From NCBI RefSeq assembly GCF_022682495.2, contig NC_071390.1, positions 101,130,294-101,194,293 on the forward strand: DNA of 64,000 nt, in the 5' to 3' direction. The translations under genes and the position numbers were made by a program. Under the pieces are notes generated by a model that was not told where the DNA came from, did no database searches, and worked only from the letters and a program-made list of their open reading frames with translations. The stretch comes from Desmodus rotundus. Lineage: Eukaryota; Chordata; Mammalia; Chiroptera; Phyllostomidae. Below, one piece after another: positions 12,346 through 23,257 of the stretch (position 1 is the stretch's first letter; each line of letters begins with the position of its first letter).

Positions 12346-12884
12346 GCCGACCTGGCAGGGTTCAATGCCAGGGTGAAACTCAGGTAATAGTCAAAGTACC
12401 CAAGGTCCTAACTGAGGCGTTCTGCCCTCTTTGACCAACTTTTTCTCCTCGTCTTCCTGTGGGACTCTCCTCAGCTCATGTTCCCATTGTTTCCATTCTA
12501 GCCCACACTCCTTGGGTGTGTCCTTCACCCACTGAAACCATTTTTTTTTCCAAAATTTCAATTCCCTGATCCACCAACACTCTCAATACTCTTTATATTC
12601 ACCACTTAGTTAAAAAATCAATATTGTTCATGATTTAATCCTTAACACCCACAGTCCACATTTGCCCACCAGCTAGGTCTTTCCTTTGATGGTGTTAAAC
12701 CCACTAGGTCAGCGTGTGTAATACTCTTTGAATCAGGATATCTTAATGAATATCTTGTATATGGAAAACCTGGAAGATAAGTGTGGAAACTCCAGGTTTC
12801 CAAGGTAGGGAGCTTGTCAAGATGGCAGCCACAAAATAAACATTTATAGACACATAGATCTTTGCTATTCTTTTTTGTACATCT

Positions 12885-13130
12885 AGGGAAAAAACAATAG
12901 CAATGATTTGTTGATCATCTTCTGTGGCCCAGGAATTCTGCCAAGCACTCATACGTATTCTGTCATATAATGCTCACAAAGAGCCCGAGGGACAAGAAAA
13001 CAGGCTCAAGGACTTCCCTTGCCTAACACAATAAATAAGTCAAGAAACCAGAATTTCAGTTCATTCCCCTTAACTCTAAAACTGGTGGTGTTTGGTATGT
13101 CAGCCCTATAACCCTGTACTTTCGACCTGT
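12885..13130 (-). repeat. Diverged MIR
   Basis: AGGAATTCTGCCAAGCACTC, CAAGGACTTCCCTTGCC and TTAACTCTAAAACTGGTG match the MIR reverse pattern. Confidence 0.5.
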
Positions 13131-13614
13131 GATAAAGATGGAAACACTCATGGCCCCAGGCTGTCCATAATCTCCCTGAGGAGACCTTCACAGCAAATGC
13201 TCTCTGAAAGCCACGAGAGCTTCACTCATCTGTTGCAGTAATTACAATATTTATTTTCTGGTAACTCTTGTAAGTCAAGTCCCACAGGCCCCAGGGAGAG
13301 ACACATTCCTGTTCTGGAGGTCAGGCAGGAGCCTTAGTCTTAACCCCATTATTACTGAAGTGACCCTGAGCAAACCACTGGAATGCTTCCTTTCTCAGGT
13401 CCCACCACCCCGGGTGTGGTGATGATAAGAAAATGGGCAATGAAGCAAATTCCAGCATCTTCCTGAACTTTGAATTTTAATCCTTTTTAGAGAGGTTTCT
13501 TTCTGTTTACCCTCTCCCTTTTCTCACCCACTGACCTGGCACTTGACAAAATGGTTTTTGTTTGTGTTGGTCTCAGACGTGTTGAGTTGTTATCTCACTC
13601 CATCTAATGAGTTT

Positions 13615-13745
13615 CAAATCTTCCACTGAGTGACCTCTCAAGGACAGGGACCTGGTTTTGCTTGGTCATGCTGTGTGCCTAGCACCTAACTCTGTGCCTG
13701 GTACATAGTAGAAACTCAATAAATGTTAGCTGAATGAATGAATAT
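13615..13745 (+). repeat. L2 LINE 3' end
   Basis: CAAGGACAGGGACCTGG, then GTGCCTAGCACCTAACTCTG, GCCTGGTACATAGTAG, AAACTCAATAAATG and TGAATGAATGAA is the canonical L2 3' terminus. Confidence 0.85.
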
Positions 13746-15070
13746 GTCAGACTCCTCTAAATTGGAGAAAAATAGCAAACTGCCTTAATACCTTGGCCCT
13801 AGAGTATTTAGGAATTTTGCAAATACAGATTTCCAGACCTTGCAGTTGATCTGCAGAAATAGAATCTACGTGGCAGAAGACTGGGGAATTTGTTTTCTTA
13901 ATAAAAACACCAGATGCTTCTTAGTAATGGGTGAATTTTTGAAACATGGCCCTGGGGTTTTGAATAAATATACTTCACCTGGGTCAGTGTCTCAAAGAAT
14001 ACTTTATTCCCTGTCATTTAACACTCATTTATTGAGCAACTACTACAGAATTTCTGAGTCAATGCCAGGCATTGACTTTTTCCTGTTATGTAGCGTTGTT
14101 TACATGGATTTCCAGGCTATTTTTAGGTTAATTAATTCTTTCACTTGTTCATTCATTCAACAAACACATTTTGAAAGTCCTTCATATACCAGTTGTATCC
14201 AAGTATTTGGTAGAAAAGTAAATGTTCACTGAAGTTATATCTCTGGGTTCCAGTTTAGCTGTTTTCACTGGGTTTGCAGGCAATTTATGGTGGTGGTAGA
14301 GAACCGAGCAGGAGGGAAAGGCAGGAAGAGATGTGGTTTGGCCCGTTGTCAATATAGTTCTCCACTGGCAGTGAGCAGATGCTGAGGGACTGTCCAGATT
14401 CCTTTATTGGCCACAAATGTGGTAGATAAAATATATGTGCCACTGGGGCCTTGGTAATTGTTACTTATTCAATACAGAAGTTTTGGGGCAATGATTATAA
14501 ATAACTCAGAGTGTGTTTTCTCCTGTTTGTGTGGAAAGAGTCGTTTAACCTCCAAATCTATTTTATTCTTGCCACTTTGCCTAAGACCTTGTTTTTAAGT
14601 ATGGAATCCTTCTTGCTGGATGGATTAAAAAATAAAAAATCATTCTACTTTTTTAAAGTAGACCTGAAATGCCAACGGGAATTGGAACCCTGAGCTTCTA
14701 TATTTTATGTATTAATGGATGTTTTATTCATGGGTGTAAAAACCAAGTTCAATAGAATAGGTGCATGGACAAGAAACCACCTTTGGGCTCAGGAGATCTG
14801 TCTTTGGAACTGGATGCCTCTGTTCCCGGCATATGGTCCACTTTGGCGGCTCTGAGTAGGATATACCCTCCCATCTACTTCCCACTGCTGCCTTTGCCCC
14901 TGACCTTCAGGGTTTCAATTTTACCTCTTTGACATCAGGAAGAAAGGCTGGCAAAAAGCCCTACAGATACATGAAGTGTATCCCTTAATATTTTATTGTG
15001 TGACAGTCATTTCAATTATTAATCAACTAATAATTATTACTAAATTATTATTACTCAATTATTTCTGAAG
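13746..15070. other. Unassigned intergenic stretch
   Basis: No gene recognised. The open frame at 13840-14232 is low-complexity hydrophobic read-through. A weak L2-like ATTTATTGAGCAACTACTAC lies near 14028. Confidence 0.45.
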
Positions 15071-15169
15071 TCCAAGTCCTCTTTTCTTTCCTTCCTCCTT
15101 TTTTTTCCTTCTCTTTCTTCCTCCTTCCTTCCCTCCCTTCCTTCCTTCCTTCATTCCTTCCCTCCTTTC
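15071..15169 (+). repeat. Polypyrimidine microsatellite (CCTT-rich), left of the provirus
   Basis: Degenerate TTCC/CCTT repeats run up to the first base of the 5' LTR. A similar tract (20758-20815) follows the 3' LTR, so the provirus appears to have integrated inside one tract. Confidence 0.85.
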
Positions 15170-15676
15170 TGATAGGGGAACTCAAGAGTTAAAAATTTTA
15201 GCTGTAGTTATAGGTAATAGGCTTAAGTAATTAATGCATTTGGAAAGCTGTTATTCCAAGAACTGGAGTACATGACCTATGTGACTCCAGAAGGCTGACA
15301 AGCAACTCAACCTTTGTACCCCATGGGGTCTGCAAGTGGTGGAGATAGTATTTGAGCCATTGTGTTCCAGGTAGGGAATGTCCATGAAACAGATAAAAAA
15401 ATATTGATCAACAGATAAAGAAGTACTAGGAAAATCTTCGCTAGACTGCAACTATTAATTGATTAACCTTTTCCCTAAAACCCTCACCTACCCTTTCTTC
15501 TCCTTATAAAAGCTTGGCTTGAGATGAAATGTTAAGATGGTATTTGAGGGTACATAACATGCAGTCTTCTCAGATTGCCAGCATCTGAATAAAGTGCCCA
15601 TAAAGATTTAATCCTTGTCTCTCTCAATTGGTTGTAGTAGAGACAGGCAGCACGGACACCAACTTTTCTGGTTTCA
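15170..15676 (+). repeat. ERV1 5' LTR
   Basis: It begins TGATAGGGGAACTCAAG and probably ends TTTTCTGGTTTCA. CCTTATAAAAGC near 15505 is the likely TATA region and GAATAAAGTGCCC near 15586 the poly(A) signal. It aligns along its length with 18926-20757 once the insertion there is removed. Confidence 0.85.
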
Positions 15677-16018
15677 TTTTCTGATGTCTCTGGTGGAATG
15701 TGTTTGGGACTCTCTAGTAAGTCTAGATATTTGGTGGGGAGTCCTGTTGGCTGCCTTGACTGGGAGGCCTGGGGTGCAGATTTGGAGGCTTCCTAGCAGT
15801 TACCAATTGATTTCTGTTGGGGACTCTCCTCTGATTCTCAGCACTCCCTATCACCTTCACTTTTGATTGAATCACTGTGCTTTTTGGTAGAATTGCAGTC
15901 TCAGGTTACAACTTAGAATGGTTATTAGGAATTAAGGTGCCTTCTGATTTGTGTGATACTACAGAGCTCTGTCTGGTAAGATTGGGGTGGGGGAGCCTCT
16001 GTTCTAGGAAACAGCTCT

Positions 16019-16512
16019 TTGGGGCAAATTATGGCTGATAGGTTGATTTATAAACCTAAGAACATGTTGTTTTTTGTAAATACTGCTTGGCTTATGTATA
16101 ACCTGGACTCAGGAGAGCACTGGCCATTGAATGAGTCTTCAAACTACAGTACTATTCTGCAATTAGAGTTGTCTTGTCAAAGATCAAGGAAATGGGAAAA
16201 TGGTCTAGAGAAAAGGAAATTTGCTTGTGGCAGACAGTAGAAGCTCAGAAGAAAGGGACCAGGAAGATCAAGATGGCTGTTGCAAGCATGGCCAGGGTTC
16301 CCATCGACGCTCCAGCCCTGGGGGATCCTTCTCTTTACTTGGCCAAGGGAGCTGAAAGAGGTAAACCTGAACTGGTTTTTCTATCCCAAACCCATCAGGG
16401 AACCAAATTTGGTGGACAGCTCCACCTACAGGTCCCTCTAGAGCATGCCTGGCAGTTCCTTATGAAACCCATGGGAAGAAGAAGGAAAGCAGCCCTGCCT
16501 AAAAGAAATTGA
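16019..16512 (+). pseudogene. ERV1 gag remnant
   Basis: The start region encodes a short matrix-like segment (AWLMYNLDSGEHWPLNES, then YSTILQLELSCQR) that resembles the class I ERV matrix motif. It is broken into overlapping frames (frame change near 16180). No zinc knuckle was seen. Confidence 0.65.
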
Positions 16513-16619
16513 GAATCAGATAAACCCCATTGCATGGGCTGCTGGAAGGCCAAAGAATGCAAAGTGAACCTCCTCCGTTAAAGTTGATCTCAAACCAGGG
16601 GCAGGGACTCCCAATAATA

Positions 16620-17370
16620 GGCAGTATGCCTTGTGACAAGAGACCCTAAAAGGAATATGCCCAATAATTCAGAAGTTTCAGGAATATGGATTCATTTGGC
16701 CTTGCTGCTCCACATACAATACAAGATTTAAGGGCCATAAATGATATTGTATAGAGCAGTATACTCAAGGACAGTCTCTGGTATTCAGTATTGGACTTAA
16801 AAGATGCTTTGCAGTCTGACTGACCAAGACTCTCAACCACTGATTGTTTTTGAATGTCAGGACCCAGAATCTTTGGTCAAGACTCAGAACTGCTGGACGG
16901 TCTTCTAACAAGAGTTCAAGTACTCCCCCATGCTTTTGGGGTAGCCAGGACTTAAAAGATCTAAAACTAGAAGGAGGAACTCTGTTGCAATATGTAGATG
17001 CATCATTTAGCTAATACTATAGCTACCTTGAATCATCTGGTATCTCGTGGCTATGAAGTAACAGCACAGAAGGCCCATATTTGCCAACAAGCAGTAAGGT
17101 TTCTTGGGTTCCTGCTTGAACCTGACGAAAGGAGTCTCATTGGACTCATCAAAGAAACTAGATCACATTGTCCATGGGTGGCCAGCCTGCTTGAGAGCTG
17201 TGGCAGCCATCTGTGAGCTTTTACAGGAAGCTGAAAAGTTTTCCTTGGGACAGCCTATCACCATTGATGCATCCCACCAAGTGTTGAGCCTGCTGGAGCA
17301 AAAGGGAAATTTGTGGTTCACTGCTGGAAGAATAGGCAGGTACCAAGCATTTAAAGCTCTAAGTTAAATC
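16620..17370 (+). pseudogene. ERV1 reverse transcriptase remnant
   Basis: Fragments in different frames follow RT order: a diverged priming-site segment near 16680-16720, a DPESLVKTQ-like stretch near 16863, the region where a YVDD motif would sit near 16995, then a connection-domain segment (GYEVTAQKAHICQQAVRFLG, 17053-17115) and a thumb-like piece in another frame (17104-17367). The active-site motif is not intact. Confidence 0.7.
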
Positions 17371-17559
17371 CCATCTCCCTTCTCCTGGAATCTGACTTGG
17401 CCATGCTAATGCATGACTGTGCTGAAATAATTGAAGTTTTTTCTGGAAGAATTGATTTAAAAGAGAGTGAATGTGTATCTGGAAGGAAAGAAACTACTAA
17501 CATCCAATAAAAACAAAATAAGCATACAATAGAAATTTTAAATTATTAGAAGCTCTTCG

Positions 17560-17730
17560 GGTACCTTTACAGGTGGCAGTTATGCACTGCCCTCAGCATC
17601 AGAAAGAAGACACTGAAGTGGCTAAAGCAAATAAACTGGCTGATTAAGCAGCAAAGGGGCTGCTAAAGGAACATTTGGTACCTGTTCTAGACTTGTCAGA
17701 ATTTGACCCTGAATATTCAACTGCAGACTT
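17560..17730 (+). pseudogene. ERV1 RNase H end remnant
   Basis: A frame reading MHCPQHQKEDTEVAKANKLA, then a stop and AAKGLLKEH, resembles the end of a gammaretroviral RNase H and the connector to integrase. It is interrupted by stops. Confidence 0.55.
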
Positions 17731-17879
17731 ATAGAAAGCTAAGAGCTGAGGTTTTGAACCACCTATATTAAACCATGGCCCACAGGCCCTGGAATTTCTA
17801 AAGCCATGTGTGCCAGAAGAACAATCCTAAGACAGATCTCTATCAGAAAAAAGAGGGAAACAATACCAAGGGCGCTGCC

Positions 17880-18330
17880 CGTTTGAGGACTGGCAGATAG
17901 ACTTTATCCAGATGGCGAGAGTCTGAGGATGGAAATATTTGTTAGTCTACATTGACACCTTTTCAGGTTGGGTAGATGCCTATCCTAATAGAAATGAGAA
18001 ATCCTCAGAGGTAATGAAAGACCTACTGAAGGAAATAATCCCTCACTTTGACCTACCCAGCAGCATCCAGAATGATAATGGACCTGGTTTTGTTTCAGAA
18101 ATTACATGGAATCAAGTAGAAACTCCACACAGTATGGAGACCTCAGGCTTCTGGGAAGGTAGAGAAGATGAATCACACCTTGAAGAAAAACATAGCCAAA
18201 TTGTGTCAAGAAGCTCATCTCCATTGGGATCAAGTTTTACCTATTGTCACGTTCAGGATAAGGGTGGCTCCTCAAAATGGGATTCAATTGAGTCCTTATG
18301 AAATTGTGTACAGGCAACCATTTCAGGCTA
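17880..18330 (+). pseudogene. ERV1 integrase remnant
   Basis: The frame from 17939 carries the integrase core: YIDTFSGWVDAYP (first catalytic Asp context) and QNDNGPGFVSE (second Asp context). A frameshift follows near 18120. A second frame ends in SPYEIVYRQPF, the conserved segment near the integrase C-terminal part. It is not functional. Confidence 0.85.
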
Positions 18331-18911
18331 AGATTGAGGGCAGCGGGGATATATATAGATCAAGAAGTGAAAGTAAAAAACTAAGTACAACATTGAAGTC
18401 AGACCTTAGCTGTGGTTAATGACCTTAGCTGTATTAGAGATCTCTCCCCCACAAGTTTGCTGTATTCCTTTGAGTCTGGAGATAAGGTGCTACTCAAGAC
18501 TTAGGAGACAGGATCTCCAGAAAGCCAACCAGAAGAAAAGTAGACTGGAATCTCTGTTGAACAAACTTTCATTTCATATCTTGCTGGCATTTGTACTCCC
18601 CTGAAAAGGTAATTGGGGACCTATGGTAACTCTAAAGAAAAGGGAAGTATTTTCTTTCAAAAGGCTAATGTAGCCCTAGCTGGAAAATGTGCAAATTTTG
18701 TCAATTGTACTAAAAACTGTTTTAGATTAATCGCAACACCAATGTACCTCATGCCTTTAGTCATGTCATATTGCCTGCAAGATGGTTTCTAATATGTGGA
18801 AAGACTATTTACTCAACAGCAAAATGATGTTTAAATAATTGTATCACTTTTATGTTGTTTTAGTTTGTGTTTCTTTAAACTAATCTTATAGGTATAAGAT
18901 AATTAAAAACT

Positions 18912-18925
18912 AACAAAGGTGGGGA
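18912..18925 (+). other. ERV1 polypurine tract
   Basis: A purine-rich run (AAAGGTGGGGAA) lies immediately before the TG of the 3' LTR. This is where plus-strand DNA priming occurs in retroviruses, and it fixes the LTR start. Confidence 0.7.
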
Positions 18926-19141
18926 ATGAGAGGGAAACTCAAGAGTTAAAGATTATAGCTTCAGTCATATTGATAGGCTTAAGTGACTAATGCATGTGGA
19001 AAGCTGTTATTCCAGGAGCTGGAATGACCACCTGACTCCAGGATGTCAATGAGAAATTAAATCTTTGTGCCCCAGGGGATCTGCAAGAGATGGAGATGGT
19101 ATCTGAGCCATTGTGTCCAAGGAGGGAATATCCATAAAGCA

Positions 19142-19159
19142 GATAAAAAAATTGTTGAT
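19142..19159 (+). repeat. Target-site duplication, left copy
   Basis: GATAAAAAAATTGTTGAT is identical (18/18) to 20471-20488. The pair brackets the U6-L1 insert and shows that it entered as one unit. Confidence 0.92.
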
Positions 19160-19161
19160 CA

Positions 19162-19268
19162 GTACTGAATTAGGCAGCACATATACTAAAATTGGAATGA
19201 CACAGAGAAGATTAGCATGGCTCCTGCATAAGGATGACACACAAATTCATGAAGTGTTCCATATTTTT
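19162..19268 (+). pseudogene. U6 snRNA pseudogene, 5' half of a U6-L1 chimera
   Basis: 107 bases long, the length of U6. Conserved blocks are GGCAGCACATATACTAAAAT, CAGAGAAGATTAGCATGG, AAGGATGACAC, AAATTCATGAAG and TTCCATATTTTT. The 5' stem is mutated, ACAGAGA is kept, and several C-to-T changes are present. No PSE/TATA promoter lies upstream, which is LTR sequence. The terminal T-run joins L1 sequence directly. Confidence 0.93.
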
Positions 19269-20400
19269 AATCTCAGATATTCCACACAGCAAAATTTTCA
19301 CTGATATGTTCCCTAGAGCAAGAGACATAAAGGAAATAATAAACAAATCAGACTTCATCAAAATAAAAAGCTTCTGCACTGCTAAAGAAAGTAACAGTAA
19401 AGTGAAAAGGGATCCAGACGTATGGGAAAATATATTTGACAGTGATATCTTGGACAAGGGTCTGATCTCCAAAATATATAAATAATTCACACAACTCCAC
19501 TCCAGAAAGACAAACAACCCAATTAAAAAATGGGTAAACAACCTGAACAGACATTTCTCCAAGGAGGACATACAGAGGGTCCAGAGACATACAAAAGGAT
19601 GCTCAGCATCACTAGCCATCAGAGAGATGCAAATTAAAACCACAATGAGATTCCACTTCACCCTGGTCAGAATGGTCATCATAAGCAAATCAACAAACAG
19701 CAAGTGCTGGTGAGGTTGTGGAGAAATGGGAACCCTAGTGCACTGTTGGTGCAAATGCAGACTGGTGCAGCCACTGTGGAAAACAGTATGGAATTTCCTC
19801 AAAAAACTAAAAATGGAACTGCCTTTTGACCCAGCAATTCCATTGCTGGGATTATACCCTAAGAGCCCTGAAACACCCATTCAAAAGAACCTATGCATCC
19901 CAATGTTCATAGTAGCACAATTTACAATAGCCAAGTGCTAACCTAAGTGCCCATCAGCAAATGAGTGGATCAAAAAACTATGGTACATTTACACAATGGA
20001 ATACTATGCAGCAGAAAGAAAGGAGGAGCTTATACCCTTTGCAATGGCATGGATGGAACTGGAGAGCATTATGCTAAGTGAAATAAGCCAATCGGTGAAA
20101 GACAAATACCATATGATGTCAACTATAAGTGGAACCTAGTCAACAAAACAAAGAAGCAAGCAAAACATAACCAGAGACATTGAAATAAAGAACAAACTGA
20201 CAGTAACCAGATGGGAGGGGGAGGAGGGGATAATGGAGGAAAAGAGGGAAAGGTTCTTCAAGGAACATGTATAAAGGACCCATGGACAAACCGAAGGCAG
20301 GGTAGGATTGAGGGTGGGAGGTTGGGTCGATGGGGTGGGGGAGAGTGGTGGGGGTAAGTGGAGACAACTGTACTTGAACAACAATAAAAAATAAATAAAT
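19269..20400 (+). mobile_element. 5'-truncated L1 (end of ORF2 plus 3' UTR), fused to U6
   Basis: It starts within the last part of ORF2. Recognisable are AGCTTCTGCACTGCTAAAGA, AAAATGGGTAAACAACCTGA, AATGAGATTCCACTTCACCC and GTGGAGAAATGGGAACC, then CCATTGCTGGGATTATACCC. The 3' UTR is G-rich (20210-20350) and ends ACAATAAAAAATAAATAAAT. Premature stops make it non-coding. The 222-aa antisense frame over it is an artefact. Confidence 0.92.
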
Positions 20401-20470
20401 CTGACCACATAGTGGTGATATAAATAGAAATATATAAGGTGCCCATAGTTTTCCAATAAAAGGGGAGGAG
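20401..20470 (+). other. Extra 3' sequence, probable L1 3' transduction
   Basis: About 70 bp lie between the L1 A-rich tail and the right-hand target-site duplication. It is not LTR sequence, since the 5' LTR lacks it at the equivalent point, and it contains AATAAA at 20455-20460. This is consistent with read-through to a downstream poly(A) signal at the source locus. No long A tail is present. Confidence 0.55.
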
Positions 20471-20488
20471 GATAAAAAAATTGTTGAT
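20471..20488 (+). repeat. Target-site duplication, right copy
   Basis: Exact 18-bp match to 19142-19159. 3' LTR sequence resumes here. Confidence 0.92.
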
Positions 20489-20757
20489 TAATAGATAAAG
20501 AAGTACTAGGAAAATCATTGCTGGACTGCAACTCTTCTCCAACTAACTTTTTCTCCAAACTCCTTGCCTATCCTTTCTTTTCCTTATAAAAAGGTAGGCT
20601 TGAGATGAGATGTTAAGATAATTTTTGAGGGTACATAACCCTCCATCTTCTCAGATCACTGGTGTCTGAATAAAGCACCCATAAAGATTCAATCCTTGTC
20701 TCTACTTATTGGTTCTGATAGTGACAAGCAGCATGAATGCTGACTTTTCTGGTTTTA

Positions 20758-20815
20758 TTCCTCCTCCTCCCTTTACCCTTCCTTCCCTCCCTCCCTTCCT
20801 CTTCGCTCCTGGTAT
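20758..20815 (+). repeat. Polypyrimidine tract, right of the provirus
   Basis: A CTCCTCCTCCCTTTACCCTT-type run continues the tract that precedes the 5' LTR. Confidence 0.75.
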
Positions 20816-21270
20816 TTTTTTCTTAAGCATCTACCATGTTGGCACTGAGGAAACAGTATAATTTGGAAACTCTCCTAAGTTGTCTCTGAACCATGTGCAT
20901 AAGACTTACCTGGCATGCTTGAGAGAAAGACTTGAACCCATTTAAACCTATTTAATCCCTGTGAGATAGGGCCAAGGTACACACTGATAGCAAGTTCCCC
21001 TGATGGTCCTGAGGCACAGAGAGGTCAGAGCAAGTGGTGTATCAGGAAAGACACAAACTCTATGACTGAGGAGTTTCTTCTTAGTGGAGATACTTTTCTT
21101 CCTGGGTTTTATCTTCCTGAACTAGAAAAACTTGTGGGTCGCTCTGATGAATGGAGGTAATTAATATAAAGCACAGTTTCTGGCACACAGTGGGTCCTTA
21201 ATAGATAGTCATTACTTAAAACTAGATGTGGTGGAGAATTAAAAGTTTGGTCAATATCAATCTTATTGAC

Positions 21271-23193
21271 TTCTGACCAAGACGGAGGTATAGGTAGACA
21301 CAATGTGCCTCCTCACACAACCAAAAGGACAACAACAAATTTAAAAACAAAAAACAACCAGAACTGACAGAAAATTGAATTGTATGGAAGTCTGACAACC
21401 AAGGAGTTAAAGAAAAAACATTCATCCTGCATGTAGGAGGGGTGGAGATGGGCAGCCAGGTGGAGAAGACTCATAGCAAGGTGGCAGCTGCCGGGCTGGG
21501 TGAGCTGGTGGCTTGAGGACTGGGCAGTCCCACATTCGTGTCCAGATAAACTGGGAGGAACAACTAGGGAGTGAGACAGACTGCAACCCAGGGTCCCAGC
21601 AAAGGGAAATAAAGCCTCAAAGCCTCTGACTAAAAACACCTGTGGGGGTTGAGGCTGTGGGAGAAACTCCCAGCCTCACAGGAGAGTTCATTGGAGAGAC
21701 CCACTGGGTCCTAGAACTTACATAAACTCATCCCCTTGGGAATCAGCACCAGAAGGGCCCAATTTGATTGTGGGAAGTTGAGGAATGACTGAAAACTGGC
21801 AGAGAGTGGAGCAAGCGGCACTGCTCCCTCTCGGACGCTTCCCCTACATACAGTTCCACAACTCAGCGACTTCGGTTGCCCCACCCTGGTGAACACCCAA
21901 GGCCCCTTACTATGTAACAGGTGCCCCAAGACAAAAATATGGCTCAAATGAAAGAACAGGTAAAAGCTCCAGAAAAAAATACAACTAAGTGATGAAGAGA
22001 TAACCAACCTATCAGATACACAGTTCAAAACACTGGTAATCAGGATGCTCATAGAATTGGTTGAATATGCTCACGAATTAGAGAAAAAAATGAAGGTTAT
22101 GAAAAGTGAAATAAAGGAAAATGTACAGAGAACCAACAGTGACAGGAAGGAAACTGTGACTAAATCAACAGTTTGGAACAGAAGGAAGAAATAAACATTC
22201 CTCCAAAATAGAGTGAAGAAACAAGAATTCAAAAAAATGAGGAGAGGCTTAGGAACCTCCAGGACAACTTTAAACCTTCCAACATCTGAATCATAAGGGT
22301 GCCAGAAGGAGAAGAGGAAGGGCAGAAATGGAAAACTTATTTGAATACATAATGAAGGAGAACTTCCCCAATCTGGCAAAGGAAATAGACTTCCAGGAAG
22401 TCCAGGAAGCTCAGACAGTCCCAAAGAAGTTGGACCCAAGGAAGCACACACCAAGGTACATCATAATGACATTAGCCAAGATAAAAGATAAGGAGAGAAT
22501 CTTACAAGCAGCAAGAGAAAAGGAGACAGTTACCTACAAAGGAGTTCCCATAAGACTGTCAGCTGATTTCACCAAAGAGACCTTACAGGCAAGAAGGGTC
22601 TGGAAAGAAGTATCCCAAGTCATGAAAGACAAGGACCTACATCCAAGATGACTCTATCCAGCAAAGCTATCATTCAGAATAGAAGGGTAGATAAAGTGCT
22701 TCTCAAATAGGGTTAAGTTAAAGGAGTTCATCATCACCAAGCCCTTATACTATGAAATGTTAAAGGAACTCATCTAAGAAAAAGAAAATAAAAAATATGA
22801 ACAGTAAAATGACAACAAATTGACAGCTATTAACAACCAAACATGAAAAAAATCAAAAACAAAAACCAAACTAAGCAAACAACTAGAACAGGAACAGAAC
22901 CACAGAATGGAGATCACATGGAGGGTTATCAGTGGGGGAGTGGGTGGGGAGAGGGGGGAAAAGGTACAGAGAAAAAGTAGCATAAATGGTAGGTAGAAAA
23001 TATACAGAAGGAGGTTAAAAATAGTATAGGAAATGTAGATGCTAAAGAACTTATCTGTATGACCCATGGACATGAATTAAAGGAGGGGAATGCGTGTTGG
23101 AGGGGGTGTGCAGGGCAGAGGGGAATAAAGGGGGGAAATGGGACAACTGTAATACCATAATCAATAAAATATATTTTAAAAACTAAACAAAAA
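21271..23193 (+). mobile_element. HAL1 (half-L1) retrotransposon, near full length
   Basis: It begins with an L1-type 5' region (CCAAGACGGAGGTATAGGTAG), carries a decayed ORF1, then a short 3' UTR and CAATAAAATATATTTTAAAA, with no ORF2. This is the HAL1 architecture. atcaatct repeats at both flanks (about 21257 and 23194) suggest a duplication. ORF1 is broken by stops in its 5' part. Confidence 0.82.
22328..22651 (+). pseudogene. HAL1 ORF1 C-terminal remnant
   Basis: An open 107-codon stretch matches the RNA-binding half of L1 ORF1p: ENLFEYIMKENFPNLAKEI, YIIMTLAKIKDKERILQAAR, then YKGVPIRLSADFTKETLQAR. The N-terminal coiled coil upstream is interrupted. Confidence 0.85.
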
Positions 23194-23257
23194 AATCAAT
23201 CTCATCACCTTCAGCTTTTCCTAAAACCTGCCCAACTGCCAACAGTGTTGCTCCTCC

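Larger units (their letters stand above)
15170..20757 (+). mobile_element. Class I endogenous retrovirus (gammaretrovirus-like, ERV1), defective
   Basis: Two similar LTRs (15170-15676 and 18926-20757, the latter split by a later insertion) flank about 3.25 kb of decayed internal sequence in the order gag, RT, RNase H, integrase, followed by a polypurine tract. The integrase and RT remnants are of gammaretroviral type. Env is not recognisable, and many stops and frameshifts break all frames, so the copy is inactive. I could not identify the primer binding site after the 5' LTR. Confidence 0.88.
18926..20757 (+). repeat. ERV1 3' LTR, interrupted
   Basis: LTR sequence runs from 18926 to 19161 and resumes at 20471 to 20757. 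The interval is a U6-L1 chimeric retrocopy. The 5' LTR has the corresponding uninterrupted site (AGATAAAAAAATATTGATCA at 15390-15409), which gives an internal empty-site control. Confidence 0.88.

Noticed and set aside
19162..19268. Functional U6 snRNA gene
   Set aside because: The 5' stem and several conserved positions are mutated, no PSE or TATA element lies upstream (it is LTR sequence), and the copy is fused to L1 within one retro-insertion.
19212..19880. 222-codon open frame on the minus strand
   Set aside because: It is antisense to L1 ORF2 and U6 sequence. Low-stop antisense frames are common there.
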